Assembly (NCBI GenBank): GCA_019828595.1
Contig: JAHQRK010000001.1
Location: forward strand, 3,658,001 to 3,722,000
Source: Aphanomyces cochlioides
Taxonomy: Eukaryota > Oomycota > Saprolegniomycetes > Saprolegniales > Verrucalvaceae
Length of the DNA: 64,000 nucleotides
Direction: 5' to 3'
In this document: positions 19,647 to 28,737 of the stretch, piece by piece
Layout of the letters: every line of letters starts with the position of its first letter
How positions within the stretch are numbered: the first letter of the stretch is position 1
Made by a program: the position numbers and the translations under genes
The notes under the pieces: model-generated
The model's database searches: none
What the model saw: only the letters and a program-made list of their open reading frames with translations
What the model was told of the DNA's origin: nothing

Positions 19647-20759
19647 TTAGTCGAACGCTGATGGCGGTGAAAGATAGAAAAAGTCTGAAATTTGATTTCC
19701 ACCTCGCAAGCATGTTTGAATGTTCGTAAGTATGACAGCAACTGCGTATTGGAGACCAACAGCTTGGGATCCAAGGCGTTGACTTCTTTTGAAGTCTATG
19801 AAGGACCATTGCTGAAGAACAATCCCAAACCCCCATTCAACACTGACACGCACCGAGCTCATTCGAGAGTTAAACTCCTTCTTGTCGTCGGAAAGTCTTG
19901 CTCCTTTGAAGCCAGTGACTATGACTTCATTGTTCCCGTATGCGGGATTGCCGTACACCACAAACTGCTTGTCTCCAACCTTAAAGTTGTCTTTTAAAAC
20001 TTGTACGATGTCACTCTTGTACAGCAAGTAAGCATCATGACGTGATCCTGGCTCAGGGCCATGAAGGTGAACTATAATCCCATCAGGAGATGCGATTGCT
20101 TGGAACTTTAACGCATTCTTTCTCTACATCAGGTACTCAAATTGATCATATCTTACGAGAATTCTCACCTTATGTCCATTATATGTGGCTCTTTGTCTCA
20201 ATCCTTTTGGTCGTCCGATCACTCGAACGGTTCCATCTATGAAGCCTACACATGAATCTAATGGAGCACTAGCTTGGCGAATAGCATTCGAGCATCGCTC
20301 CATCCACGCTGCATCCAGACGATGGCTGTCCCAACGGAGCAAGTGATTGAAGGAGATATAGACTTTTGTGATCATGTCATTCGCTATTGTTGACAACGCC
20401 TCTCGACTGCGGCCAAAGAGTTGTGTCATTGTTCCTAAGCGATGTGGCCAAGCTAGCCTGTTTAACATGGTACAGAGGCATTCAACGGCATTTCCACAGT
20501 ATCGTCGTCGCAACTTCAGAGTAGATGGTAGCCGCAGCAAAACAACCAGCTCATAAATCTCGGCTTTCTTGAAACGAAAGTTGAACTGGCAAAAAGCATC
20601 ACTGTGCTTATCAAGGTCAAATCGTGTGCTTGGAATTTCGATTGCCCCAGATTCTTCACCATGAGAGTCCAAGTGGGTCAGCAAGGGGAGCAACGACGCA
20701 TACCGGTGAGCCATCGGTCTTGAGCGAATGAATGGAAGCAAATTTTTCAATAGCAGCAA
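19647..20759 (-). CDS. PIF/Harbinger DDE transposase 1
   Basis: Two frames connected across a short intron-like gap (about 20028-20123; the product continues FEYL... to FQAIASPDGIIVHLHG). The DDE_Tnp_4 signature is visible: first Asp in CVGFIDGTVRVI, second Asp in GPEPGSRHDAYLL, and Glu in VRVSVEWGFGIV. The N-terminal part has the usual helical region (LLRLPSTLKLRRR, TMTQLFGRSREALSTI). All three catalytic residues are kept, so the copy may be recently active, with the caveat that the junction between the two parts is not proven. Confidence 0.75.
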
Positions 20760-21186
20760 TGAGTTTTTATCGAAATTTGTGATTAGAAATTCTCGAAACT
20801 TTCAAAAAAGAAATTGTTGATAGCAGCATTCCTCTATTTTCTCAAAAAATACTCAAAAATTGACGGAGCTGGCATTTGCATTGCCCAAATATAACGTTAC
20901 GGTACGGCGGGGAAGGTATACTCAATGCTGAAGTAGAGGGGAAGCTCTGCTTGCATCCCGAAGATTGTTATCTATTAGGGGTATTCAATGTTGCATTTTA
21001 TTTGCTTCGAGCAGCGAATAATTTTAATCGAGAAACCAGTTTCAAAGCTGCTTTGAGTTTTTGGAAGCACCTCTACACGTGCTTTGAGAAGTTCAAAGCG
21101 TCCGGGAATGCTTTGAGACCAACCCAGCACCCCCACCACACAAATCTAGCCAATCATGTGGGGGTGACTACTGAAAGCAGTTTGAT

Positions 21187-22377
21187 ATGTCCTCGACTAG
21201 GACGAATACGAGCCAAAGTGAGGCAATGGTGGCTACACCAAGTGGACGCCGTGTTGTGACGAATGTGGAATTGCTCTTGGAGCTTGAATTCCTCGAAGTG
21301 AGAAGAACTTCAGTATAATCGTTGGGAAAGCTACGAAAGGGAGACCTGTGCAAGGTGGTCTCCCCATAACAAAGCACAAGGTACAAACTCGAATGCATAT
21401 TTCTCCACCCACTACTTGTTTAGGTTTCACCTTAATGGCAGCATTCATCAACGATCGTGTTCCTGGCAACCTCATGGACTGGACAAAAACAAGTGCCAAG
21501 AATCGGTTTGAGTCGTACATGCGATCGTTCAAGACCGCTTTCGCTTGGGATGGTGACCGTACTGGAGGCCAAAGTGGCCAAGGATTGACTGCAAAGGATA
21601 TAGCAAACGGTATAATGGCACGCACATGCACGAATGATAGAACATATAGGAATTACAACTATCTCCGCCAAGCTAGACAAAATTTGCTTTCAATACGAAC
21701 GAATGAAGCGCTTGTTTCAAGGCAGACAAAACATCGACCCAAGCCACGTATCAGAAATTGGTGGACTAGACTCTAACGGTACATAGTGAAAGTGTAGAGA
21801 CGATGGCTTAATCTCAACGCAGATGTGACGATACCAACTCAAACATCAGACGTCGGTGAAATTGAGGACGTTTTGGATGAAGCATCCAGCGCAAGCGCCG
21901 ACGACGAAAATGATCCTTTTGATGTGACTTATCTAAACATTGTTGTGATAATGAAACACCATGTAGAAGGCATACTGGGAAGCAAATTCCAATGAAGACC
22001 CTGGGAATTTGAACCGTGATCAATCTGAACTAACCCAAAATGACGAACCTCCTCGTAAACGCAAACAAACATCAAAGGCAATCGACAAGCGCACGTCTAA
22101 TGTCAAGAAAACAAAGTTTCAACCAAGCACAGCACCAGAGAAGCGACCAGTTGCTCGAAAGGACTTTGTTTCAACGTATGAGGCTGGCCAATTGAAGTTG
22201 CTTGATCTGAAGCGCGAGAAATTTGAGCATTCCAAGGAGGTCCGTAGGATGAAGATGGAGCAAGCGATGCGTGAAACACGTGCCAATTTTGTTGCCCAGC
22301 TTATGAGAGATGGCCACACGTTAGACAGCATTAAAGAGGCAGTCAGTGTTGCATTTGGAGACAATAAGGAAGTATGA
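21187..22377 (+). CDS. Harbinger accessory protein (element 2)
   Basis: Several exons in different frames: MSSTRTNTSQSEAMVATP with VELLLELEF from 21187; then FTLMAAFINDRVPGNLMDW with a tryptophan-rich segment at 21348-21776; then a basic, nuclear-localisation-like stretch (PPRKRKQTSKAIDK) and a charged helix (LLDLKREKFEHSKEVRRMKM) at 22009-22377. Position and architecture fit the Myb-like accessory protein of Harbinger elements. The exon joints were not fully resolved. Confidence 0.5.
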
Positions 22378-22487
22378 TTATTACATCGACCAGTACGATA
22401 GCACTTTTCTTTTAATATTCTCTCTCCAGTGTGCAGCAGAAATATCCATTCTCTGTTGCACAGCTTTGCGACTGTGTCGGTGGCGAT

Positions 22488-23570
22488 TTACAGGTTCGAT
22501 GTAATCACCCGGATGGTTCCGACTGTGTGCAAAACACAGCAGGCAACAATCCAATTGCACACACGCTGGATGTCATTGCTATTTTGGATTCGAATGGGAA
22601 CACCTCGAAGACTTTGCCAACGGCCCTTGAGTATACCATTCCCATGTTCGGACACCGCTCTTCCAGATGCTAGATGAGTATTGAACGTGGCATTTTCATC
22701 GACTTGGGAATATGGTTGTCTGTATGGAACAACGATATAAAGCGACATAGCAAATCCTGAATCACCAAACTGGTACTCGCCGGACGAGAAATACAACCGG
22801 GGTCGTTTACACACATCTGTGGTCTTCCATATCGTTGAATCATGAACACTGCCTGGCCATCCAGCTACAACGTAACGTATTTGGCGTTCAAAGTCAAACG
22901 TGAGAATCGTATTCATGTAGTATGTCTTTTTCCGAGAATAGTAAACTTCACCGTCGAGTGTCGGCTTTTCAAACAATACAATATGCGTTCCATCAGTTGA
23001 TAATACACAATCTTCAAAGCCATATTGAGCTCTGTTCATTGATGACAAACGACGCCGTTCTGTGGCTGTAGGCCATTTGATCCATGAAGCTGCAAGATCA
23101 TTCAAAGCTTGGACGACTCGATTTGTATAGAGGACAACGGTTCCTTGACCAACTCCTTTCGCTCGCCCCACCATTCCACAAGAAGAACCGCTTCCGTTGT
23201 GTCCTAAGCGATGAAGAGCACATGCAAGTTGAACCCATACTGATGCTTGGCTATTGTTGGAACTGTTGGCAAAGACAGTGCTGTTTTCAATGTGGCCCAG
23301 AATGAATGCAAATGTGTCTTGAGAGACGCGAACCTCTTGTACAAAGTCATTAACGCTTAAGTGGAGCAAAATAGATAGGGCGCCGAGAGACTTTGTCAAC
23401 TGACATCGCTCTTGGAGGTATCACACACGCAGAACGCACCGGTAAACACCCAGTAAATGGCGAATTCGTTTCTTGGCCCATGATGGAGGGTACGGGTGTT
23501 GTAGGATTAGCTGCTTTACATACCCCTCGATGCCTCGAAGAACAGCCATGCGCTCACCTTGTCGAGGCAT
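22488..23570 (-). CDS. PIF/Harbinger DDE transposase 2
   Basis: The main frame (22488-23399) carries the DDE_Tnp_4 signature: Asp in CVLSTDGTHIVLF, Asp in AGWPGSVHDSTIW, and Glu in AVSEHGNGILKGRW, followed by the C-terminal helix (VCNWIVACCVLHTVG). An upstream frame (MPRQGERMAVLRGIEGYV, up to 23570) looks like a first exon, with a short intron near 23400-23430. Residue identity with transposase 1 is low outside the motifs, so the two elements are separate invasions. Confidence 0.7.
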
Positions 23571-24038
23571 TGCAAAGTGTGAGTGGTGTTTCTTTGCTCC
23601 AAACAACCAGCAAATTCCGGTTGATTGTTGCTTCCAAAGCATTCAACTTTGAATACCCTGGAAAATATTTGCTTCGAACACTCTGCTTTTCAATGTGGAT
23701 TTCTTTTAAAATATCAGCAAAAGCGTATAGAAATCTCAACTTTGAATACCCCTATTGTCGAGTAGGTAAATACGCAAGAGGGGGAAGCAACTCGGAACGA
23801 GCGCCTGAGCTTGCAAAATGCGATGGAATTCTCGACTTGGCTGCGTGCTTTGTTGGATCTTGGGGACAGGAATGACGAATTGGCTCACATCAAGACTTGT
23901 GGTTCCTCCTTCCAATATGCCTTGTTCCAATCGGTTCAGTGGTTTCATCGCATGGCGACCAGAGGTCGGGAAAATGCAATTAAAAATTGATAGCATTTGA
24001 AAAATTAAATAAATATCAATTGGACTACAGTCAACTCG

Positions 24039-24093
24039 TGCAATTTATATTGCAATGATAAACCATATCTCAATTTTAATTGCAATTTTTTGA
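24039..24093. repeat. Left subterminal TTGCAAT repeats of the hAT element
   Basis: TGCAATTTATATTGCAATG and TTTTAATTGCAATT occur close together and match the repeats at the opposite end. Subterminal repeats are the usual binding sites of hAT transposases. Confidence 0.6.
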
Positions 24094-24163
24094 GTTATGA
24101 AATATTACTGTAAAATAATATTTGATTAGTTACACATGCATGGATGTTGACATTCTCAGTGAT

Positions 24164-26073
24164 CTACTCATTTTTCTTCAAGTCAAATGGACCCCAGTAC
24201 GAATGATTTTCCTTCAAGAACATACTCATCTCAAAGTTGTGAGGATGCAACGATTTTCTGTAGTCTGTCAATACATACTTACACTTTGAGAAGAGCCTTT
24301 CACACACGTTGCTCGTTGGTGGAACGTACTTGATCAAGTCGATGTATTTCTTGCTCAAACCATCTCTTTCGTTGTCGAGTTTGTATCTCTTCAAAACTTG
24401 TGTCGCAATATCTTCATTACTGCTCTCAACTGTATGCGACTCAGTGGCGGAGACTTCCACATGCATCACATATAGGGTGCGCCCTTTACACTTTACACTC
24501 AACACAGACAGTGTAAAATTTTACGTATAGAAACGTTAAGTAATTCTTACTTTACATTTACTGTAGAGCACAGCTGTTTCTTTTTAGAGCATTTACGACT
24601 ATATTTTGACAAAGCGCAGGAACAGGTTATCCCCAGACAAGGTAACTCAACTTATTCAGCTGTACATGAATTCAGATGTGTCTGGGCGGGGCAGTCTTGT
24701 TGATGTCATGATGGGAAATGAAAGCGACGGTGGTTGCAGCGATAATGAGGCAGAAACCCAAACAGCCAACTAAGTATCGCTTGAGACATATTGGTACAAT
24801 GAAATTGCAGTCATATTCACTCATTTGAGCTGTGCAGCAAGATCCTGGCAGGTTACAGTTTGTGTTCCAGAATGGACACAGATTTGATTGGCTGAAATAT
24901 CCTTGTGGAGAGTTTACACTTGACATTCTTTTACCATGTAAACTGTGTACAGTGAACGTACAGTAAATTCGCGCTTTACGTAAAATGGCACACTCTATTT
25001 GACCATCACTTGCAGGAACATGGACGCCAAATTTGCATTTTGAAGATGGACGAAGTCGACGTCGAGCACGTCCGCGTCCTGTGGGATCGTAGCTGTGCGA
25101 TGCTTTTCTGTCGCCTCAATTGGGTCATCATGTCGTTGACACTTGATAGTGAAACTTCATATGGTTGAAGATACGTTTGGATAGCGAGATTCAATCTGTG
25201 ACTAGCACATCCCACAAGAAGAATTCCGAATTTTCGTGCGATCGATTTGTTGGTGCTGCAGTTGTCCCCGCAAATAAACTTGATGTCATCCAATGTTGTC
25301 GAGAAAATAGCCAACGTTGCCGCTATGAAGGAAATATGCTCATCGGCGTCTTGCGTCGTTTCATCGAGGAGAGGAGACAACGCCAACAACGGCTGTTTCT
25401 TGACACCATTTGCAACACAGACGGCGAATATTGCAACATAGTGCGTCATGTTTTCTGACCATCCATCGAAAATAATTCCAAATCCAGGCTTGAGCTCGTC
25501 GGCAATCTTGCGCTCAACATTCATTGTTGCAATTGACATGTACTTCTTCAATTTCTTTATTGATATTCCTTCATACTTGGAGATTGCACGAGTGTCTTCA
25601 TTTTCGACTTCAGAGAATGGCATGTTTCGTCGGACAATCCACTTCATCCAATTGTATATGTTGAACGTCGTCGGATCAATTTGCATACCAACTTGATCGA
25701 GAGTTCGTTGTTTGCTTGGTGGCAACGATGCCTTGTGTTGAGCAAAGTCTGCTTTGTGTTGAGGATGCTTTCGTGCTAAATGGTTCAATAAATTTGACCA
25801 ACCACTTTTGTCACGTCGTTTTAGGGGCTTGTCACAATAGGTACATGTGTACATATCCCCCTGACTTTGTGTAGAAGTGCATCGAAAGCTCCTCGCCCTT
25901 CGACTCCATCCCAAATGTGAGAATTGATCACTGAAGGAGGCAGATTGCTTAATCTTATGTAAAATGACAATTAGGTATAATTCATTCGAGAAGTGTGAAT
26001 CCTTGGCATTGGTAATGTTCGACGCCTCTTCATGGTAACAACCTCTTAGACAAGTGTCAAAAACTTCAACCAA
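24164..26073 (-). pseudogene. hAT transposase, middle replaced by foreign DNA
   Basis: The N-terminal half (25081-26073) has a BED zinc finger (CTYCDKPLKRR...NHLARKH), the first catalytic Asp in GIIFDGWSENMTHY, and the second Asp plus CxxH in FICGDNCSTNKS and GCASHRLNLAI. The C-terminal piece (24164-24471) is the hAT dimerisation region (VPPTSNVCERLFSKCK). About 200-250 residues expected between them, including the insertion domain, are absent. In their place is a 609-bp copy of the nucleoporin locus (24472-25080), which brings stops. The N-terminal Met is uncertain. The gene cannot make an active transposase. Confidence 0.8.
24472..25080. repeat. 609-bp second copy of the nucleoporin-locus hAT MITE plus 83 bp host flank
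   Basis: Matches 1375-1983 over its whole length with about four substitutions and no gaps that I can see. It includes the MITE (24473-24997) and then the same 83 bp that follow the first copy, including the ATG and first codons of Nup214. There is no target duplication around this copy. The direction is clear: the first copy has the duplication and the genuine host flank, so this one is derived from it. Confidence 0.9.
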
Positions 26074-26398
26074 GAATGATATGCATCAGCAAATGATGTT
26101 AATCGACGACCATTTGGATGCTTCTATCTGATAAATGACATGTCTTTGACGTTATTCGACGAAAATCAATGATACAAAAGTTTTGGTTGCAATTTCAACA
26201 AATTTAAATTCCTACTTTCGCCGGAATCGAACCGAGTGCCAATTGAAAAATGACAGGAACGTTAAAAAAGACGTCAGCTTGCCAAATAGGGAAACCTGGC
26301 GGACCATTGTATAGAGGGGTAGCCCTCTATGCATTGGCTAAATTTGGAGGAAAATAACAAATTTTTGGTGATCGGATGCGACGAAAATTGGAGAAAAA

Positions 26399-26540
26399 TG
26401 CAATTCAAATTGCAATATCTCTTGACAGCACAATTCATACTGCAATTCGCCCATGACAACCAATTTAAATTGCAATGCCGCTGACGGGCACAATACTAGA
26501 TTGCAATGTTCATATTGCAATTACTGCTGCAAAGATTGCA
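26399..26540. repeat. Right subterminal ATTGCAAT repeats of the hAT element
   Basis: At least five variants in 140 bp: CAAATTGCAATATC, CATACTGCAATTCG, TTTAAATTGCAATGCC, TAGATTGCAATGTT and CATATTGCAATTAC. They match the set at the left end. Confidence 0.65.
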
Positions 26541-26555
26541 CTTTCCCTAGGCCTG

Positions 26556-27197
26556 ATGGCGACATCTTTTCTGTCAACGTGGGATTTGACACCAAGACAG
26601 GGATGCAAGAACCGACTCCATGTCAATCTCGAATTTGCTCTCCAAGAAGAGAGAAATAGGTGTGAAAGAAGACACGGCGTGATTATCGATTCCACACGGC
26701 AATGCGATGAATCTCAACCAGATCGCCTGCCTAGTTTTTCGTTGTGCATTCAATACACCTGCCGTGGTATAGGAACGCCATTCGATGCTGCATCCAAGAC
26801 TCATAAAACATAGGGCTGGTGTTCTTCTGGCCGAATGTATTTCCTTCATTCTTCAGCAAGCACTCACATTCGCGCCGATGCCTCTTGCTCGATGGATGCA
26901 TCAAGCCGGAGCCCTCCTATGCCGAGTGTTCGAGAAGTCAGTCAAATTATTCCGATCATATTATACTGACAGGATATGCCAGGACTAATGGGCTATTTTG
27001 AGCGGAATTCATGCAGCACTGTCTAACCCAAGGTACCAATCAGAGGATGATGACGTTGAAGACTCACTTGTATCCACAGACCGCACAGTTAGCGCGATAC
27101 TTGGCGCCTCTAGCAATGTAGATTTTGCTTGCAGTGAGGATTTGTAGCTCACAACCACGTTCACTGTGCATATCATTGCCTTCGGATTGAATGTTGT
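26556..27197. other. Right flank of the hAT insertion, possible broken host frame
   Basis: If the hAT element and one target copy are removed, the frame at 23763-23959 continues without a stop to 26813 (about 148 codons). No family is recognised. From 26814 to 27197 nothing is supported apart from short unrelated frames. Confidence 0.35.
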
Positions 27198-27216
27198 TTA
27201 TCCGGATATCCGGATA
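27198..27216. promoter_or_regulatory. Double TATCCGG element upstream of prohibitin
   Basis: TTATCCGGATATCCGGATA, a tandem, partly palindromic pair that ends 77 bp before the PHB1 ATG. Same core as at MED21, PRPS and others. Confidence 0.55.
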
Positions 27217-27293
27217 CGAACTGCACCCTCCCCGCTTTGTTTTACTGGTTGGCCGCAACTGGCATTTGTCCATTTCAAGGAAGTCAAGATATC

Positions 27294-28232
27294 ATGGCCG
27301 CTGCCGCTGCTCGTGCGTTGAATAGCTTGGCCAAGCTTGCCGGTACTGTCGGTGTAGGCGCTGTATTTGTACAAAACTGTCTCGTGGATGGTAAGTCGTC
27401 CTTTTGAGCGAGATGCATCATTGACGGGGTGAATGTAGTTGATGGTGGTCACCGCGCTGTGATTTTCGATCGACGAAAGGGTCTTCGCGATGACATCAAA
27501 GGTGAAGGCACGCATTTCATCATCCCATACGTCGAAGTAAGTCGTGTGTGACCCGACAGGAATAGTGATTTTGTGCATACAATTTAGGATCCTCGTATCA
27601 TTGACATCCGCACCCAAGCTCATGAAATCCCTTGCAACACGGGTACCAAGGATTTGCAAACGGTCAACTTGCGCTTGCGTGTGATGGTCCGCCCCGACGA
27701 AAAGTTTTTGCCCGCGATTTACGGTGAATTGGGTCCCAACTTTAACGAACGAGTGTTGCCTTCGATCACGAACGAAATCCTCAAGGGTGTCGTCGCTCAA
27801 TACAATGCCGATCAACTGTTGACGTCTCGTGAAAAAGTGTCTCGCCAAGTGTCGGAAGAATTGTCTGCCCGTGCCAGCCAATTCCACTTGCTCTTGGACG
27901 ATGTGGCTATTACGCACTTGACGTACGGTGCTGAGTTCACGAACGCCGTCGAACAAAAGCAAGTTGCATTCCAAGATGCTGAACGATCCAAGTTTGTCGT
28001 CATGAAGGCTGAACAGGAACGACAAGCTGCGATTATCAAGGCTGAAGGTGAATCCGACGCCGCCAAGTTGATTTCCGATGCTGTTGCCAAGAGCGGTAGC
28101 GGCTTCATTGAAGTGCAACGTATTGATGCTGCTCGCGAAATCGCCGAGCAATTGTCCAAGTCGCGAAACATTTCGTACTTGCCCAGCGGCAACGGCGGTG
28201 GCATTCTCCTCGGTTTGAACGCCGACGCATAA
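27294..28232 (+). CDS. PHB1: Prohibitin-1, mitochondrial inner membrane scaffold
   Basis: Three exons with introns 27391-27438 (48 nt) and 27537-27587 (51 nt), both GTAAG to AG and frame-preserving ([18 protein letters not shown] then DPRIIDIR). The product has an N-terminal membrane anchor ([20 protein letters not shown]), the SPFH/PHB domain ([59 protein letters not shown]), and the coiled coil ([18 protein letters not shown]). It ends with [10 protein letters not shown] as in PHB1 rather than PHB2. It forms ring complexes with PHB2 that stabilise respiratory enzymes and m-AAA proteases. Convergent with a COX14-like gene, which also fits a mitochondrial role. Confidence 0.92.
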
Positions 28233-28354
28233 AAAACCAATCTACAGACTTGCTTTTGTTTTCCACGTTTGTGCGTGTCATCTTTACGAGTGATTATCAT
28301 GCATTACATTTCTTAAAACCCACTTGCATCTTGCAGACCTCGATCGTTGTCAGC

Positions 28355-28540
28355 TCAAGCCTTGTCAGGCTGTGCCAATTTCGCTTGCTCGGCTTCATAT
28401 GCCCGTTGGCGTTCGACGTTGCGGGTGTACATGACGGTAAATCCGCGGGTCACATCGTAAAGTCCAAAGGCAGTGGCTCCCAAGAGGCCTGTAATCACAA
28501 TCTTGTGCGCAGCGTCGGCAACTTTGGCGGCGGCAGTCAT
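28355..28540 (-). CDS. COX14-like small mitochondrial membrane protein
   Basis: Sixty-one residues from ATG 28540 (an upstream in-frame start at 28576 would add 12). One hydrophobic segment (KIVITGLLGATAFGLYDV) is followed by a basic, then charged tail (RNVERQRAYEAEQAK). Size, single membrane span after a KxADxxHK-like motif and the RxxxRQxAxEAEQ-like tail recall COX14/C12orf62, an assembly factor coupling COX1 synthesis to complex IV. Resemblance in a protein this short is weak evidence. Two CCAAT boxes lie just upstream. Confidence 0.45.
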   Translation of the reverse strand: MTAAAKVADAAHKIVITGLLGATAFGLYDVTRGFTVMYTRNVERQRAYEAEQAKLAQPDKA

Positions 28541-28596
28541 GTGTCGAACGTCCTCGAAGACAAACAATGCTCTCACTTAATGGTCCAGTGCGTCTT

Positions 28597-28698
28597 GATT
28601 GGCTGCGAAATTTTCGGTATTTTGGCTCAAAATTCCACTTTTTTTAAAACTATTTCACTAAAACTCAAAATTTTGACTTTCGAGCGATTTGATTGGCT
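28597..28698 (-). promoter_or_regulatory. Two CCAAT boxes
   Basis: On the minus strand CAGCCAATC (28597-28605) and AGCCAATC (28691-28698) lie 57 and 151 bp upstream of the COX14-like ATG, a usual position and context for NF-Y sites. Confidence 0.45.
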
Positions 28699-28737
28699 AC
28701 ATTTTGACTCGGTGCAAAAGAAACGCAGTTTTATGTG

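Larger units (their letters stand above)
18576..20864. mobile_element. PIF/Harbinger DNA transposon 1
   Basis: About 2.3 kb bounded by inverted repeats. The left end begins GTCAATTTTTGAGTATTTTT and the right end is its near-perfect complement, with similarity continuing inward through GAGAAAATA and GAATGCTGCTAT. The left repeat carries an extra hairpin of about 25 nt (ATATATTGT...ACAATATAT). Inside are an accessory Myb-type gene on plus and a DDE transposase on minus, the usual Harbinger pair. A 3-bp target duplication could not be identified. Confidence 0.8.
20978..23752. mobile_element. PIF/Harbinger DNA transposon 2
   Basis: About 2.8 kb. The ends match as inverted repeats over GGGGTATTCAAWGTTG (left from 20978, right complement ending 23752; 15 of 16 identical). 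TTA precedes the left end; TAT follows the right, so the expected TTA duplication is imperfect. A second copy of the terminal string (TTCAACTTTGAATACC) lies inside the right end at about 23642-23657. Contains a plus-strand accessory gene and a minus-strand transposase of a different lineage from element 1. Confidence 0.75.
23952..26563. mobile_element. hAT transposon with perfect 8-bp target duplication
   Basis: The element runs 23960-26555 (2596 bp). It starts CAGAGGTCGGGAAAATGCAAT and its right end, read in complement, is CAGGCCTAGGGAAAGTGCAAT, identical at 16 of 21 positions and beginning CAG like many hAT ends. The 8-bp direct repeat ATGGCGAC is present at 23952-23959 and 26556-26563. Both subterminal regions are full of ATTGCAAT repeats. 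The coding part is a BED-finger hAT transposase, now broken. Confidence 0.85.

Noticed and set aside
26223..26233. Perfect pol III B-box match (GGTTCGATTCC on the minus strand) suggesting a tRNA gene
   Set aside because: The flanks do not fold into a cloverleaf: the T stem pairs over only about three bases and no acceptor or anticodon stem was found. Inside the hAT element; at most a tRNA-like relic.
27198..28151. Minus-strand frame of 317 codons over prohibitin
   Set aside because: Prohibitin exons on plus are unambiguous; the antisense frame even runs through both PHB1 introns and its promoter.
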